From Streptomyces griseofuscus (GTDB lineage: Bacteria; Actinomycetota; Actinomycetes; Streptomycetales; Streptomycetaceae), in NCBI RefSeq assembly GCF_014673495.1, contig NZ_CP051006.1:6138001-6202000 (forward strand): a DNA stretch of 64,000 nt, read 5' to 3'. The first letter of the stretch is position 1, and every line of letters begins with the position of its first letter. This document shows, piece after piece, positions 16,287 to 23,858 of this stretch. The notes under the pieces were generated by a model. The model saw only the letters and a list, made by a program, of their open reading frames with translations, searched no databases and was not told the origin of the DNA. A program made the position numbers and the translations under genes.

Positions 16287-17920
16287 GTACTACGGCGAAC
16301 GACACCTCCCGCGCACGCGGGAAGGCCCCGGCCGGCGAGCGCATCGCCGACTGGGCCGACGGCCGGCTCGGGATCTACTCCCTGGCCAAGGCCAACATGC
16401 GCAAGATCTTCCCCGACCACTGGTCGTTCATGTTGGGCGAAGTGTGCATGTACAGCTTCATCATCATCATCCTGACGGGTGTCTATCTGACACTGTTCTT
16501 CCACCCGTCGATGAACGAGGTCGTGTACCACGGCAGCTATGTCCCGCTCCAGGGGCAGATGATGTCGGAGGCGTTCAACTCGACCCTGCACATCTCCTTC
16601 GATGTGCGCGGTGGTCTGCTCGTCCGGCAGATCCACCACTGGGCCGCGCTGATCTTCCTCGCCGGCATGTTCGTGCACATGATGCGTGTGTTCTTCACCG
16701 GCGCGTTCCGCAAGCCGCGTGAGATCAACTGGCTGTTCGGCTTCCTGCTGTTCGTCCTCGGCATGTTCACCGGTTTCACCGGTTACTCGCTCCCGGACGA
16801 CCTGCTCTCCGGCACCGGTGTGCGCTTCACCGAGGGTGCGATCCTGTCCATGCCGATCGTCGGCACGTACATCTCGTACTTCCTCTTCGGCGGTCAGTTC
16901 CCCGGCCACGACTTCGTCGCCCGGTTCTACTCGATCCACATCCTGCTGCTGCCGGGCATCATGCTCGGCCTGATGGTGGCGCACCTGATCCTGGTCTTCT
17001 ACCACAAGCACACGCAGTTCGCGGGTCCGGGCAAGACCAACAACAACGTCGTCGGGATGCCGCTGCTGCCGGTCTACATGGCCAAGGCCGGAGGCTTCTT
17101 CTTCCTGGTCTTCGGCGTCATCGCGGCCATCGCCGCGGTCGCGCAGATCAACCCGATCTGGGCCATCGGCCCCTACCGGGTCGACCAGGTCTCCACCGGC
17201 GCCCAGCCCGACTGGTACATGGGCTTCGCCGAGGGTCTGATCCGCTTCATGCCGGGCTGGGAGATCAACTTCTGGGGCCACACCCTGGTCCTGGGCGTGT
17301 TCATCCCGCTGGTCCTCTTCGGCGTGGTGCTGGGCGCGATGGCGGCCTACCCGTTCATCGAGTCCTGGATCACCGGCGACAAGAGCGAGCACCACATCCT
17401 GGACCGCCCGCGCAACGCCCCGACCCGTACGGGTCTCGGTGTCGCCTGGGTGACGATGTACATGATCACGCTGGTCGGTGGTGGCAACGACCTGTGGGCC
17501 ACCCACTTCCACCTGTCGATCAACGCCGTGACCTGGTTCGTGCGGATCTTCTTCTTCGTCGGTCCGGTCATCGCGTTCATCGCCACCAAGCGGATCTGCC
17601 TCGGCCTCCAGCGCCGCGACCGCGACAAGGTGCTGCACGGTCGCGAGACCGGCATCATCAAGCGGCTGCCGCACGGTGAGTTCATCGAGGTGCACGAGCC
17701 GCTCAGCCAGGAGCAGCTGCACACGCTCACCACGCACACGCAGTACGCGCCGGCCGAGATCGGGCCCGCGGTCGACGAGAACGGTGTCGAGCGCAAGGTG
17801 ACGGCGTCCGAGAAGCTCCGGGCGAAGCTGTCCAACGCCTACTACGGCGAGGACAACCAGATCCCGAAGCCGACCTCCGAGGAGTACAAGGAGATCACGA
17901 GCGGCCACGGCCACCACTGA
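16283..17920 (+). CDS. qcrB: Cytochrome bc1 complex cytochrome b subunit
   Basis: 545 residues. The N-terminal cytochrome b domain has the heme-ligating histidines in HISFDVRGGLLVRQIHHWAA and in FYSIHILLLPG and MVAHLILVFYHKHTQF, with the Qo-site loop TGYSLPDDLLSG. The usual C-terminal helices follow, with a long hydrophilic tail (about residues 430-545) typical of actinobacterial QcrB. It oxidises menaquinol and transfers protons. It overlaps qcrA by four bases and is followed by a strong hairpin, so it closes the ctaE-qcrCAB operon. This subunit is the target of drugs such as telacebec in mycobacteria. Confidence 0.97.
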   Translation: MSTTANDTSRARGKAPAGERIADWADGRLGIYSLAKANMRKIFPDHWSFMLGEVCMYSFIIIILTGVYLTLFFHPSMNEVVYHGSYVPLQGQMMSEAFNSTLHISFDVRGGLLVRQIHHWAALIFLAGMFVHMMRVFFTGAFRKPREINWLFGFLLFVLGMFTGFTGYSLPDDLLSGTGVRFTEGAILSMPIVGTYISYFLFGGQFPGHDFVARFYSIHILLLPGIMLGLMVAHLILVFYHKHTQFAGPGKTNNNVVGMPLLPVYMAKAGGFFFLVFGVIAAIAAVAQINPIWAIGPYRVDQVSTGAQPDWYMGFAEGLIRFMPGWEINFWGHTLVLGVFIPLVLFGVVLGAMAAYPFIESWITGDKSEHHILDRPRNAPTRTGLGVAWVTMYMITLVGGGNDLWATHFHLSINAVTWFVRIFFFVGPVIAFIATKRICLGLQRRDRDKVLHGRETGIIKRLPHGEFIEVHEPLSQEQLHTLTTHTQYAPAEIGPAVDENGVERKVTASEKLRAKLSNAYYGEDNQIPKPTSEEYKEITSGHGHH

Positions 17921-17942
17921 TCCCCGCGTCGCCACGCCACAG

Positions 17943-17975
17943 AGGGGCCCCGTCCGCGAGCCGGACGGGGCCCTT
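17943..17975 (+). terminator. Terminator after qcrB
   Basis: AGGGGCCCCGTCCG (17943-17956) pairs with CGGACGGGGCCCTT (17962-17975) around a five-base loop, 22 bases after the qcrB stop. Confidence 0.85.
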
Positions 17976-18042
17976 CCCCGTGCCGGGGGCTCGATAAGGT
18001 GGTGTACGAGTTTCCACCCCTGTGTACGACAAGGAGCGGCCG

Positions 18043-19107
18043 ATGAGCGCTGTGACCCCCGCTGGAGGCGACATCGCGGCGGGCCGCTCCTGGCCCGCCC
18101 TGCTGAACGGCCTGCTGACCGGCCAGAACCTGTCCGCGGACGACACCGCCTGGGCGATGGACCTGATCATGCGGGGCGAGGCGACCGACGCCCAGATCGC
18201 CGGGTTCATGGTGGCGCTGCGCGCCAAGGGCGAGACCGTCGAGGAGATCTCCGGTCTGGTGCGCACCATGTACGAGCACGCGAACGTGATCGAGGTGCCC
18301 GGCCCGGCCGTGGACATCGTCGGCACCGGCGGCGACGGCGCCAAGACGGTGAACATCTCCACCATGTCCTCGATCGTGGTCGCGGGCACCGGCGCCAAGG
18401 TCGTCAAGCACGGCAACCGCGCCGCCTCCTCCGCCTCCGGCTCCTCCGACGTCCTGGAGAAGCTGGGCATCAACCTCCAGCTGACCCCGAAACGGGTCGC
18501 CGAGGTCGCCGAGGAGGCCGGCATCACCATCTGCTTCGCGGTGAAGTTCCACCCCTCGCTGCGTCATGTCGCCGCCGCACGCGGCCAGTTGGGTATCCGT
18601 ACGACCTTCAATGTGCTCGGTCCGCTGACCAACCCGGCGAAGGTGCGCGCCCAGGCGGTGGGCGTCGCCGACCCGCGGATGGCGCCCGTGGTGGCCGGGG
18701 TCTTCGCCGAGCGCGGCAACTCCGCGCTGGTCTTCCGCGGCGACGACGGCCTGGACGAGCTGACCGTCACCGCCACCTCCCGGGTGTGGGTGGTGCGCGA
18801 CGGCAAGGTCTCCGAGGAGGTCTTCGACCCGCGGGACGTCGGCATCGAGCTGGTCCCGGTGGAGGCCCTGCGCGGCGCGGACGCGGCCTACAACGCGGAG
18901 GTCGCCCGCCGGGTGCTGGACGGCGAGCGGGGGGCCGTACGGGACGCGGTGCTGCTGAACTCCGCGGCGGCCCTCGTCGCCCTGGAGCCGGCCGACGCCC
19001 CGCTCACCGAGCAGCTGCGCGACCGGATGGCCAAGGCCGCCGAGTCCATCGACTCGGGCGCGGCCAAGCGCACGCTGGAGCGCTGGGTGGCCGTCAGCAA
19101 CGCCTGA
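18043..19107 (+). CDS. trpD: Anthranilate phosphoribosyltransferase
   Basis: 354 residues. TrpD joins anthranilate to PRPP, the second step of tryptophan synthesis. The PRPP loop is VDIVGTGGDGAKTVNIST (about residues 88-106), followed by KHGNRAASSASGSSDVLE and the metal-binding region GDDGLDE. ATG 18043 has AAGGAG at seven bases; an in-frame ATG at 18022 lacks one. It is separate from the trpE(G) fusion at 44.8-46.6 kb. TAAGGT about 45 bases upstream is a candidate -10. No trp-type leader peptide is visible here, unlike trpE. Confidence 0.95.
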   Translation: MSAVTPAGGDIAAGRSWPALLNGLLTGQNLSADDTAWAMDLIMRGEATDAQIAGFMVALRAKGETVEEISGLVRTMYEHANVIEVPGPAVDIVGTGGDGAKTVNISTMSSIVVAGTGAKVVKHGNRAASSASGSSDVLEKLGINLQLTPKRVAEVAEEAGITICFAVKFHPSLRHVAAARGQLGIRTTFNVLGPLTNPAKVRAQAVGVADPRMAPVVAGVFAERGNSALVFRGDDGLDELTVTATSRVWVVRDGKVSEEVFDPRDVGIELVPVEALRGADAAYNAEVARRVLDGERGAVRDAVLLNSAAALVALEPADAPLTEQLRDRMAKAAESIDSGAAKRTLERWVAVSNA

Positions 19108-19189
19108 CGCCCATCGGCTGACGACTGATCGTCCCGCGATCCGGACACGGCTTGCGGGACATCGATCTTTTCGCGTACGTTCCCTGTCA

Positions 19190-19300
19190 GGTCATGAGTG
19201 ACAGTCATGAGGCCCCGGCCGACTGTCCGGCAACCCTCCGTCCGTGGCGGGGTGCCCCGGGTGAGGACCAGGTCGTAGGCAGCGAGGTCTACGGCAAGCG
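19190..19300 (+). ncRNA. SAM-IV riboswitch
   Basis: The stretch holds the SAM-I/SAM-IV core GGCAACC within CCGGCAACCCTCCG, the paired GGCCCCGG and CGGGGTGCCCCGG elements, and the flanking GGTC and GGACC arms of P1. A second stem downstream (GTCGTAGGC ... GTCTACGG) matches the extra pseudoknot half that distinguishes SAM-IV from SAM-I. SAM-IV riboswitches are known from Actinomycetales upstream of sulfur-metabolism genes. It lies about 170 bases ahead of a class V aminotransferase, which it should shut down when SAM is abundant. Boundaries are approximate. Confidence 0.82.
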
Positions 19301-19301
19301 C

Positions 19302-19342
19302 GGACCCCTCGGGCGCTCTCGATAGCGCCGGGCCAGGGGTCC
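19302..19342 (+). promoter_or_regulatory. Large hairpin just after the SAM-IV aptamer (candidate expression platform)
   Basis: GGACCCCT (19302-19309) pairs with AGGGGTCC (19335-19342), enclosing GGCGCT/AGCGCC around CTCGAT. It starts directly after the aptamer and ends just before the mini-ORF, so it may be the switching hairpin or a terminator. No T tract is present. Confidence 0.5.
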
Positions 19343-19364
19343 TGGCCGGTCGAGGGAGCCTTCC

Positions 19365-19385
19365 GTGAGCAAGCGAATGCGTTAG
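19365..19385 (+). CDS. Six-codon mini-ORF MSKRMR in the riboswitch leader
   Basis: GTG-AGC-AAG-CGA-ATG-CGT-TAG encodes MSKRMR. GAGGGAG lies seven bases upstream, a strong ribosome binding site for so short a frame. It sits between the SAM-IV aptamer with its hairpin and the aminotransferase start (19468). Another hairpin (19428-19449, CGTACGCCG/CGGCGTGCG) lies between it and the main gene. Likely role: a leader peptide that couples ribosome passage to downstream expression. It contains Met and Arg codons, but function is inferred from position only. Confidence 0.5.
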   Translation: MSKRMR

Positions 19386-19467
19386 GGCCGCCGAGCCCCG
19401 CCTCCGCGCACCCCTTTCACCTTTTTCCGTACGCCGACTTCGGCGTGCGTTCTCACGGGAGTTCCCC

Positions 19468-20808
19468 ATGTCTGTCTCCACCGTCGCCGTCGACCCCTCG
19501 GTTTGCACCCCGCTGCCCGTTCTCGGGCGAGATGTCACCGTGCCGCTCGTCACCGGCGGCACCATCACCTACGCGGCCCTCGACTACGCGGCCAGCGCCC
19601 CCGCCCTCCAGCGCGTCTGGGACGACGTCGCCGCCTACGCCCCGTACTACGGCAGCGTCCACCGGGGTGCCGGGTACCTCTCCCAGTTCTCCACCGACCT
19701 GTTCGAGAAGGCCCGCCGCACGGTCGCGGAGTTCCTCGGCTGCCGCGCCGACGACCAGGTGGTCTTCACCCGCTCGACCACGGACTCGCTGAACCTGCTG
19801 GCCCGGGTGGTCCCGGCCGGCTGCCGGGTCTTCGTCTTCGAGACCGAGCACCACGCCTCGCTGCTGCCCTGGCGGGACGACCAGGTCACCTACCTGGACG
19901 CACCGCGCAGCCCCCGGCAGGCCGTCGAGACGCTGGAGCGGGCCCTCGCCGACCGGGACCCGTACGGCCCGGCCCTGGTCTGCGTCACCGGTGCCTCCAA
20001 TGTCACCGGGGAGCTGTGGCCGGTGCGCGAGCTGGCCGCCGCCGCGCACGCCCACGGCGCCCGGATCGTCCTGGACGCCGCCCAGCTGGCCCCGCACCAC
20101 CCGGTCTCCCTCGCCGACCTGGACGTCGACTGGGTCGCCCTCTCCGGGCACAAGCTGTACGCCCCGTTCGGCGCGGGCGTGCTCGCCGGGCGCGCCGACT
20201 GGCTGCGGGACGCCGAGCCGTACCTCGCGGGCGGCGGCGCCAGTCGCAGTGTCGCCCGGCGTGCGGACGGGGGTGTGGAGGTGGAGTGGCACGAGAGCGC
20301 CGCCCGGCACGAGGCGGGTTCCCCGAACGTCATCGGCGCCTACGCCGTCGCCTCCGCCTGCCAGGCCCTCACCGAGGCCGGCTGGGACGCGCTGGTCGCC
20401 CGTGAGCAGTACCTGATCGACCGGGTGCGCGCGGGACTGGCCGAGATCCCGCAGGTCAGGGTGTTGTCCCTGTTCGGGGAGGACGCCCCGCGGGTCGGGG
20501 TGCTCTCCTTCGTGGTGGACGGCTGGAACAGCTCCCACTTCGCGGCCGCGCTCTCCGCCGAGTACGGCATCGGCGTCCGCGACGGCCTCTTCTGCGCCCA
20601 CCCGCTGCTGCGCACCCTGCTGGGCACGGCCCCGGAGACCCCCGCGGAGTGCGGCGCCCCGTCCCTGAACGCCATCCGCGTGAGCTTCGGCGCGGGCACC
20701 CCGGACGAGCATGTGGACCGCTTCGTCACGGCCGTACGGCAGCTGGTGACGGAGGGCGCGAAGTGGACGTACCGCACGGAGGAGGGGCGCTGCGTGCCGG
20801 TGGCGTAG
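19468..20808 (+). CDS. Class V aminotransferase / cysteine desulfurase-like PLP enzyme
   Basis: 446 residues, class V PLP fold. Conserved: LDYAASAPALQRVWD at the N-terminus, EHHASLLPWR, VTGASNVTGE, LDAAQLAPHHPVSLADL and the PLP lysine in LSGHKLYAPFG, then HESAARHEAGSPN. The C-terminal part lacks a classic SSGxxC desulfurase loop; RDGLFCAHPLL may supply a cysteine. The substrate is unknown. Control by a SAM-IV riboswitch suggests a role in sulfur amino acid metabolism. Start is ATG 19468 with GGGAG at seven bases. It is followed by a bidirectional hairpin and is monocistronic. Confidence 0.88.
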   Translation: MSVSTVAVDPSVCTPLPVLGRDVTVPLVTGGTITYAALDYAASAPALQRVWDDVAAYAPYYGSVHRGAGYLSQFSTDLFEKARRTVAEFLGCRADDQVVFTRSTTDSLNLLARVVPAGCRVFVFETEHHASLLPWRDDQVTYLDAPRSPRQAVETLERALADRDPYGPALVCVTGASNVTGELWPVRELAAAAHAHGARIVLDAAQLAPHHPVSLADLDVDWVALSGHKLYAPFGAGVLAGRADWLRDAEPYLAGGGASRSVARRADGGVEVEWHESAARHEAGSPNVIGAYAVASACQALTEAGWDALVAREQYLIDRVRAGLAEIPQVRVLSLFGEDAPRVGVLSFVVDGWNSSHFAAALSAEYGIGVRDGLFCAHPLLRTLLGTAPETPAECGAPSLNAIRVSFGAGTPDEHVDRFVTAVRQLVTEGAKWTYRTEEGRCVPVA

Positions 20809-20824
20809 CGGCCCGAACGGGCCG
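20809..20824. terminator. Short hairpin between convergent genes
   Basis: CGGCCC-GAAC-GGGCCG lies immediately after the aminotransferase stop codon and downstream of the Lrp-like gene on the other strand. Confidence 0.55.
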
Positions 20825-20847
20825 GTGAGGCGGCTTTCGGCGGTCGG

Positions 20848-21129
20848 TCAGGAGTCCAGGCCGATCGCGAAGGCCGCCTCCAGGTCGTGCTGCGAGTACG
20901 TCCGGAACGCCACATGCGTGTCCGTCGCCTCGACGCCGGGGATCTTGCTGATCCGGCCGGGGATCACATCGGCGAGGTCCTCGTGCTCCCGCACCCGCAC
21001 CATGGCGATCAGGTCGTACGTACCGGTGACGGAGAAGACCTCGCTCACCGACTCCAGCGAGGCGATCTGCTCGGCGATCTCGGGAATCCGGTCCACGCTG
21101 GTCTTGATGAGGACGATCGCGGTGATCAC
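20848..21129 (-). CDS. Stand-alone Lrp/AsnC ligand-binding (RAM) domain protein
   Basis: 93 residues consisting only of the RAM ligand-binding domain of Lrp/AsnC regulators, with no helix-turn-helix. Typical signs are MITAIVLIKTSVDRIPEIAE at the start and VTGTYDLIAMVRVREHEDL in the second strand-helix unit. Such proteins form oligomers that bind amino acids and may tune a full-length Lrp partner. Its GTG start overlaps the end of the rhomboid gene by four bases, so the two are translationally coupled. No full Lrp gene is in the window. Confidence 0.88.
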   Translation of the reverse strand: MITAIVLIKTSVDRIPEIAEQIASLESVSEVFSVTGTYDLIAMVRVREHEDLADVIPGRISKIPGVEATDTHVAFRTYSQHDLEAAFAIGLDS

Positions 21130-21863
21130 GGCTGGTTCTCTCCCTCGGGGGCCGGTTCAGGTGCGCATTTCACTCTATCCCCACGCCCATGGCGCACCCA
21201 CGCGTAGACGAACCCCGCCCCGAACCCCACCAGGTGCGCCAGATACGCCACCCCCGGGCCCTGCGCCGAGCGCCCCGCCGCCAGCCACTGGAGGGTCACC
21301 CAGAACGGCAGCACGACCCAGGCGGGAAAGCGCAGTGGAAGGAAGAAGAGGAACGGCAGGAGACTGGTGACACGGGCCCGCGGGAACAGGAAGAGAAACG
21401 CCCCGAGCACCGCCGAGATCGCCCCCGACGCGCCCACCAGCGACTGCTCGGAGGTGTCGTTGGCGACGGCGTACCCCAGCAGGGCCAGATAGCCGCAGCC
21501 GATGTAGAAGAGGGTGAACTCCACCCGGCCCATCCGCTCCTCGGTCAGCACGCCGAAGACGAGGAGGAAGAGCATGTTGCCGAGCAGATGCACCCAGTTG
21601 CCATGCACGAACAGCGCCGTGACCGGGGTCAGCGCATGCCCCAGGGGTGCGGCGAACAGCTCGGCCGGGACCACCCCCCAGGTCCGGAAGTACACCCGCT
21701 GCGCGTCCTGGAGCACATACCCGGTGCCGTACCCGGGGACGATCCCGGAGGCCGGGCCCAGGACGAAGATCAGACAGCACAGGGCGATCAGGCCGTACGT
21801 CATCGGCGCGTCCCGAAGTGCCCTGAAGGTCCTGCCGGCCGCCGCTCTCCACTCGCTGATCAT
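21126..21863 (-). CDS. Rhomboid-family intramembrane serine protease
   Basis: 245 residues with about six hydrophobic helices. The catalytic serine is in LVGASGAISAVLG (GxSG) and the catalytic histidine in VAYLAHLVGFGAGF. HGNWVHLLGNMLFLLVFG is the conserved second-helix motif with its His/Asn. It cleaves membrane proteins within the bilayer; substrates are unknown. ATG 21863 was chosen since the region upstream is not protein-like. Its end overlaps the Lrp-domain gene. The C-terminal 25 residues are hydrophilic and acidic. Confidence 0.88.
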   Translation of the reverse strand: MISEWRAAAGRTFRALRDAPMTYGLIALCCLIFVLGPASGIVPGYGTGYVLQDAQRVYFRTWGVVPAELFAAPLGHALTPVTALFVHGNWVHLLGNMLFLLVFGVLTEERMGRVEFTLFYIGCGYLALLGYAVANDTSEQSLVGASGAISAVLGAFLFLFPRARVTSLLPFLFFLPLRFPAWVVLPFWVTLQWLAAGRSAQGPGVAYLAHLVGFGAGFVYAWVRHGRGDRVKCAPEPAPEGENQP

Positions 21864-22011
21864 GAACACAGAGCATGACGTAACCGGACGCAAGCTGACA
21901 GACCGCCTCGCCGCCTCGGACGGACGGGCGGCGAGAGGCCGCCAGGCCGTAGGGTTACGAGCCACACGCGTCGGCCCGCCGGCGCGGTCCGACCGACCTG
22001 AGAAGGGCACG

Positions 22012-22251
22012 ATGACGGTTCCCCAGCCGACCGCCACGACGCGATGGCGCTGCACCCTGTGCGGCAACCTCACCCGCTTCGACGTCACCCGCTCCTCGAA
22101 GGTCGTGGAGTATGTCCACCTCGATCTGGCGGGCGAGCCGACGGTGGAGGAGCGCCAGGTGGTCAGTGAGACCATCGAATCGGTGCGCTGCCGCTGGTGC
22201 AACGCGGTGGATCAGGTGGAGCTCGTGGACAGGCCGGGCACCGACTCCTGA
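22012..22251 (+). CDS. Small zinc-ribbon-like protein of unknown function
   Basis: 79 residues. Two CxxC pairs, CTLCGN near residue 14 and CRWCN near residue 61, suggest a single zinc ribbon; the segment between them is acidic and Val-rich. No further domain is recognised. ATG 22012 has GAAGGG four bases upstream. It lies 53 bases before the NYN-domain gene in the same direction and may be co-transcribed with it, which would fit a nucleic-acid-related role, but that is inference. Confidence 0.75.
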   Translation: MTVPQPTATTRWRCTLCGNLTRFDVTRSSKVVEYVHLDLAGEPTVEERQVVSETIESVRCRWCNAVDQVELVDRPGTDS

Positions 22252-22303
22252 CGGGGCCGGGCCCGAAGAGGCATTTCTTCGGCAAGGTAGTGGGGTGTGA
22301 CGG

Positions 22304-23647
22304 ATGGTGGAGAGCGCAGGCGGGGGGCCGGGCGACGGCACCGCTGAGGTGCTTGACCGTCCGCTGTCCGACGGGGTGCGCCGCAGGGTCGTCGCGATCG
22401 TCTCGGAGTGCTTCGGCAAGCTGACCGTGGCCGAACTGCCCGCACAGCTGCGGCAGTACGCCCGGTTCGCCCCGAATCGTCGCGCGAAGTTCGCCGGGAA
22501 CGCGATGGCCGCGGCGCTGGAGACCGACACACTGTTCCGGCAGCGGATCGGCGAGAAGTTCCGCGCCGCGCAGCCGGAGTTGGCCGGTGCCCTGGAGGCC
22601 GGCTCCGTGCCCGCGGCAGTCGACCCGCTCGATGTGGCGGCGGCCGCCTATGTGCTGCGCCCGGCGGGCTGGGTGAAGCTGGTCACCGCGGCCGGCGAGG
22701 AGGCGCAGCGCGCCGACGCCGAGCGGGCCGACGAGGAGAGCCGCGCCGAACTGGAGCGGCTGCGCGCCGAACTGGACCGCGCCCGCGAGCACACCAGGAC
22801 CGAGACCGAACGGCTGCGTGGTGAGCTGGAGTCGGCGAAGCGGGACCTGGAGTCCCTGAACCGCAAGCTGCGCTCCGCGCAGAGCGATGTGCGCCGGGGC
22901 GAGGCCGCGCTGCGCAAGGCGCAGGGCGAGATGGACGCCGTACGCGCGGAGGCGGGCACCCGGGTGTCGGCCGCGGAGAGCGAGTCGCGGCGGCTCAAGG
23001 CGCGGCTCGGCGAGGCGGAGGCGGCCCTGGAGGCCACCCGCAAGGCCGCCCGCGAGGGGCGCAGCGTGGAGGACATGCGGGTACGGCTGCTGCTCGACAC
23101 CCTGCTGGAGGCCACCCAGGGCCTGCGGCGCGAGCTGGCGCTGCCGCCGGTGTCCGTGCGCCCGGCCGAGACCGTCGACGCGGTGGAGCCGGGCCGGATG
23201 ACGCCCAAGGACATCGCGGCGCGCGCCCTGTCCGAGCATGACCCGGCGATCCTCGACCAGTTGCTCGCGCTGCCGCAGGCGCATCTGGTCGTCGACGGGT
23301 ACAACGTGACCAAGACCGGCTATCCGCAGATGCCGCTGGAGAAGCAGCGGCTGCGGCTGCTGGGCCAGTTGTCCGCGCTCGCCGCGCAGACCGGCGCCGA
23401 GGTGACCTGCGTCTTCGACGGCGCCGAGCTGGCCGCGCCGGTGCTGCTCGCGCCGCCGCGCGGGGTGCGGGTGCTGTTCTCCAAGCCGGGCGTCACGGCC
23501 GACGAGCTGATCCGCCAGCTGGTGCGCGCGGAGCCGCCGGGCCGGCCGGTCATCGTCGCCTCCACCGACCGCGAGGTGGCCGACGGTGTGGCGCGGGCGG
23601 GTGCCCGGCCCGTGGCCTCTGCGGTACTTCTGAAGCGACTGTCCTGA
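22304..23647 (+). CDS. NYN-domain (YacP-like) predicted RNase with central coiled coil
   Basis: 447 residues in three parts. Residues ~1-130 are helical and unrecognised. Residues ~140-265 form a long Glu/Arg/Ala-rich coiled coil (repeated ELERLRAELDRAREH-like heptads). Residues ~320-447 are a NYN nuclease domain of the YacP type: HLVVDGYNVTKTGYP with the first metal-binding Asp, CVFDGAEL and IVASTDREVADG with further acidic residues. NYN domains are PIN-like, metal-dependent RNases. The substrate is unknown. The start may be ATG 22304 or the adjacent GTG 22307; no strong ribosome binding site distinguishes them. Confidence 0.85.
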   Translation: MVESAGGGPGDGTAEVLDRPLSDGVRRRVVAIVSECFGKLTVAELPAQLRQYARFAPNRRAKFAGNAMAAALETDTLFRQRIGEKFRAAQPELAGALEAGSVPAAVDPLDVAAAAYVLRPAGWVKLVTAAGEEAQRADAERADEESRAELERLRAELDRAREHTRTETERLRGELESAKRDLESLNRKLRSAQSDVRRGEAALRKAQGEMDAVRAEAGTRVSAAESESRRLKARLGEAEAALEATRKAAREGRSVEDMRVRLLLDTLLEATQGLRRELALPPVSVRPAETVDAVEPGRMTPKDIAARALSEHDPAILDQLLALPQAHLVVDGYNVTKTGYPQMPLEKQRLRLLGQLSALAAQTGAEVTCVFDGAELAAPVLLAPPRGVRVLFSKPGVTADELIRQLVRAEPPGRPVIVASTDREVADGVARAGARPVASAVLLKRLS

Positions 23648-23776
23648 AGGCCCAACGGGCGTGGTTAATGCCCGAATTGGCCGTCCCCTCACGCAACGTA
23701 GGGTCAATCGGCCATCACTGCTCGTGGATTGTGTGCAAAGAATGCATTGCGTGACGGGAATTTTTGCCGTGAGGAT

Positions 23777-23805
23777 TTGAATGATCACAACATGGTCACT
23801 AGGGT
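23777..23805 (+). promoter_or_regulatory. Vegetative-type promoter for the first NlpC/P60 gene
   Basis: TTGAAT (23777-23782), 17 bases, then TAGGGT (23800-23805), close to the Streptomyces vegetative consensus TTGACN-N17-TANNNT, 54 bases before the GTG start. The rest of the 210-base gap is AT-richer than its surroundings but holds no recognised riboswitch. Confidence 0.6.
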
Positions 23806-23858
23806 CGGGGCTCGAACCTCCGAACGGGTGAACACTCACAAGAAGGAGTTCGTCCTCC

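Noticed and set aside
23648..23858. Possible c-di-AMP (ydaO) riboswitch upstream of the first NlpC/P60 gene
   Set aside because: Such riboswitches precede wall-hydrolase genes in Streptomyces, but I could not find the conserved motifs here; a vegetative-type promoter explains the AT-rich stretch.
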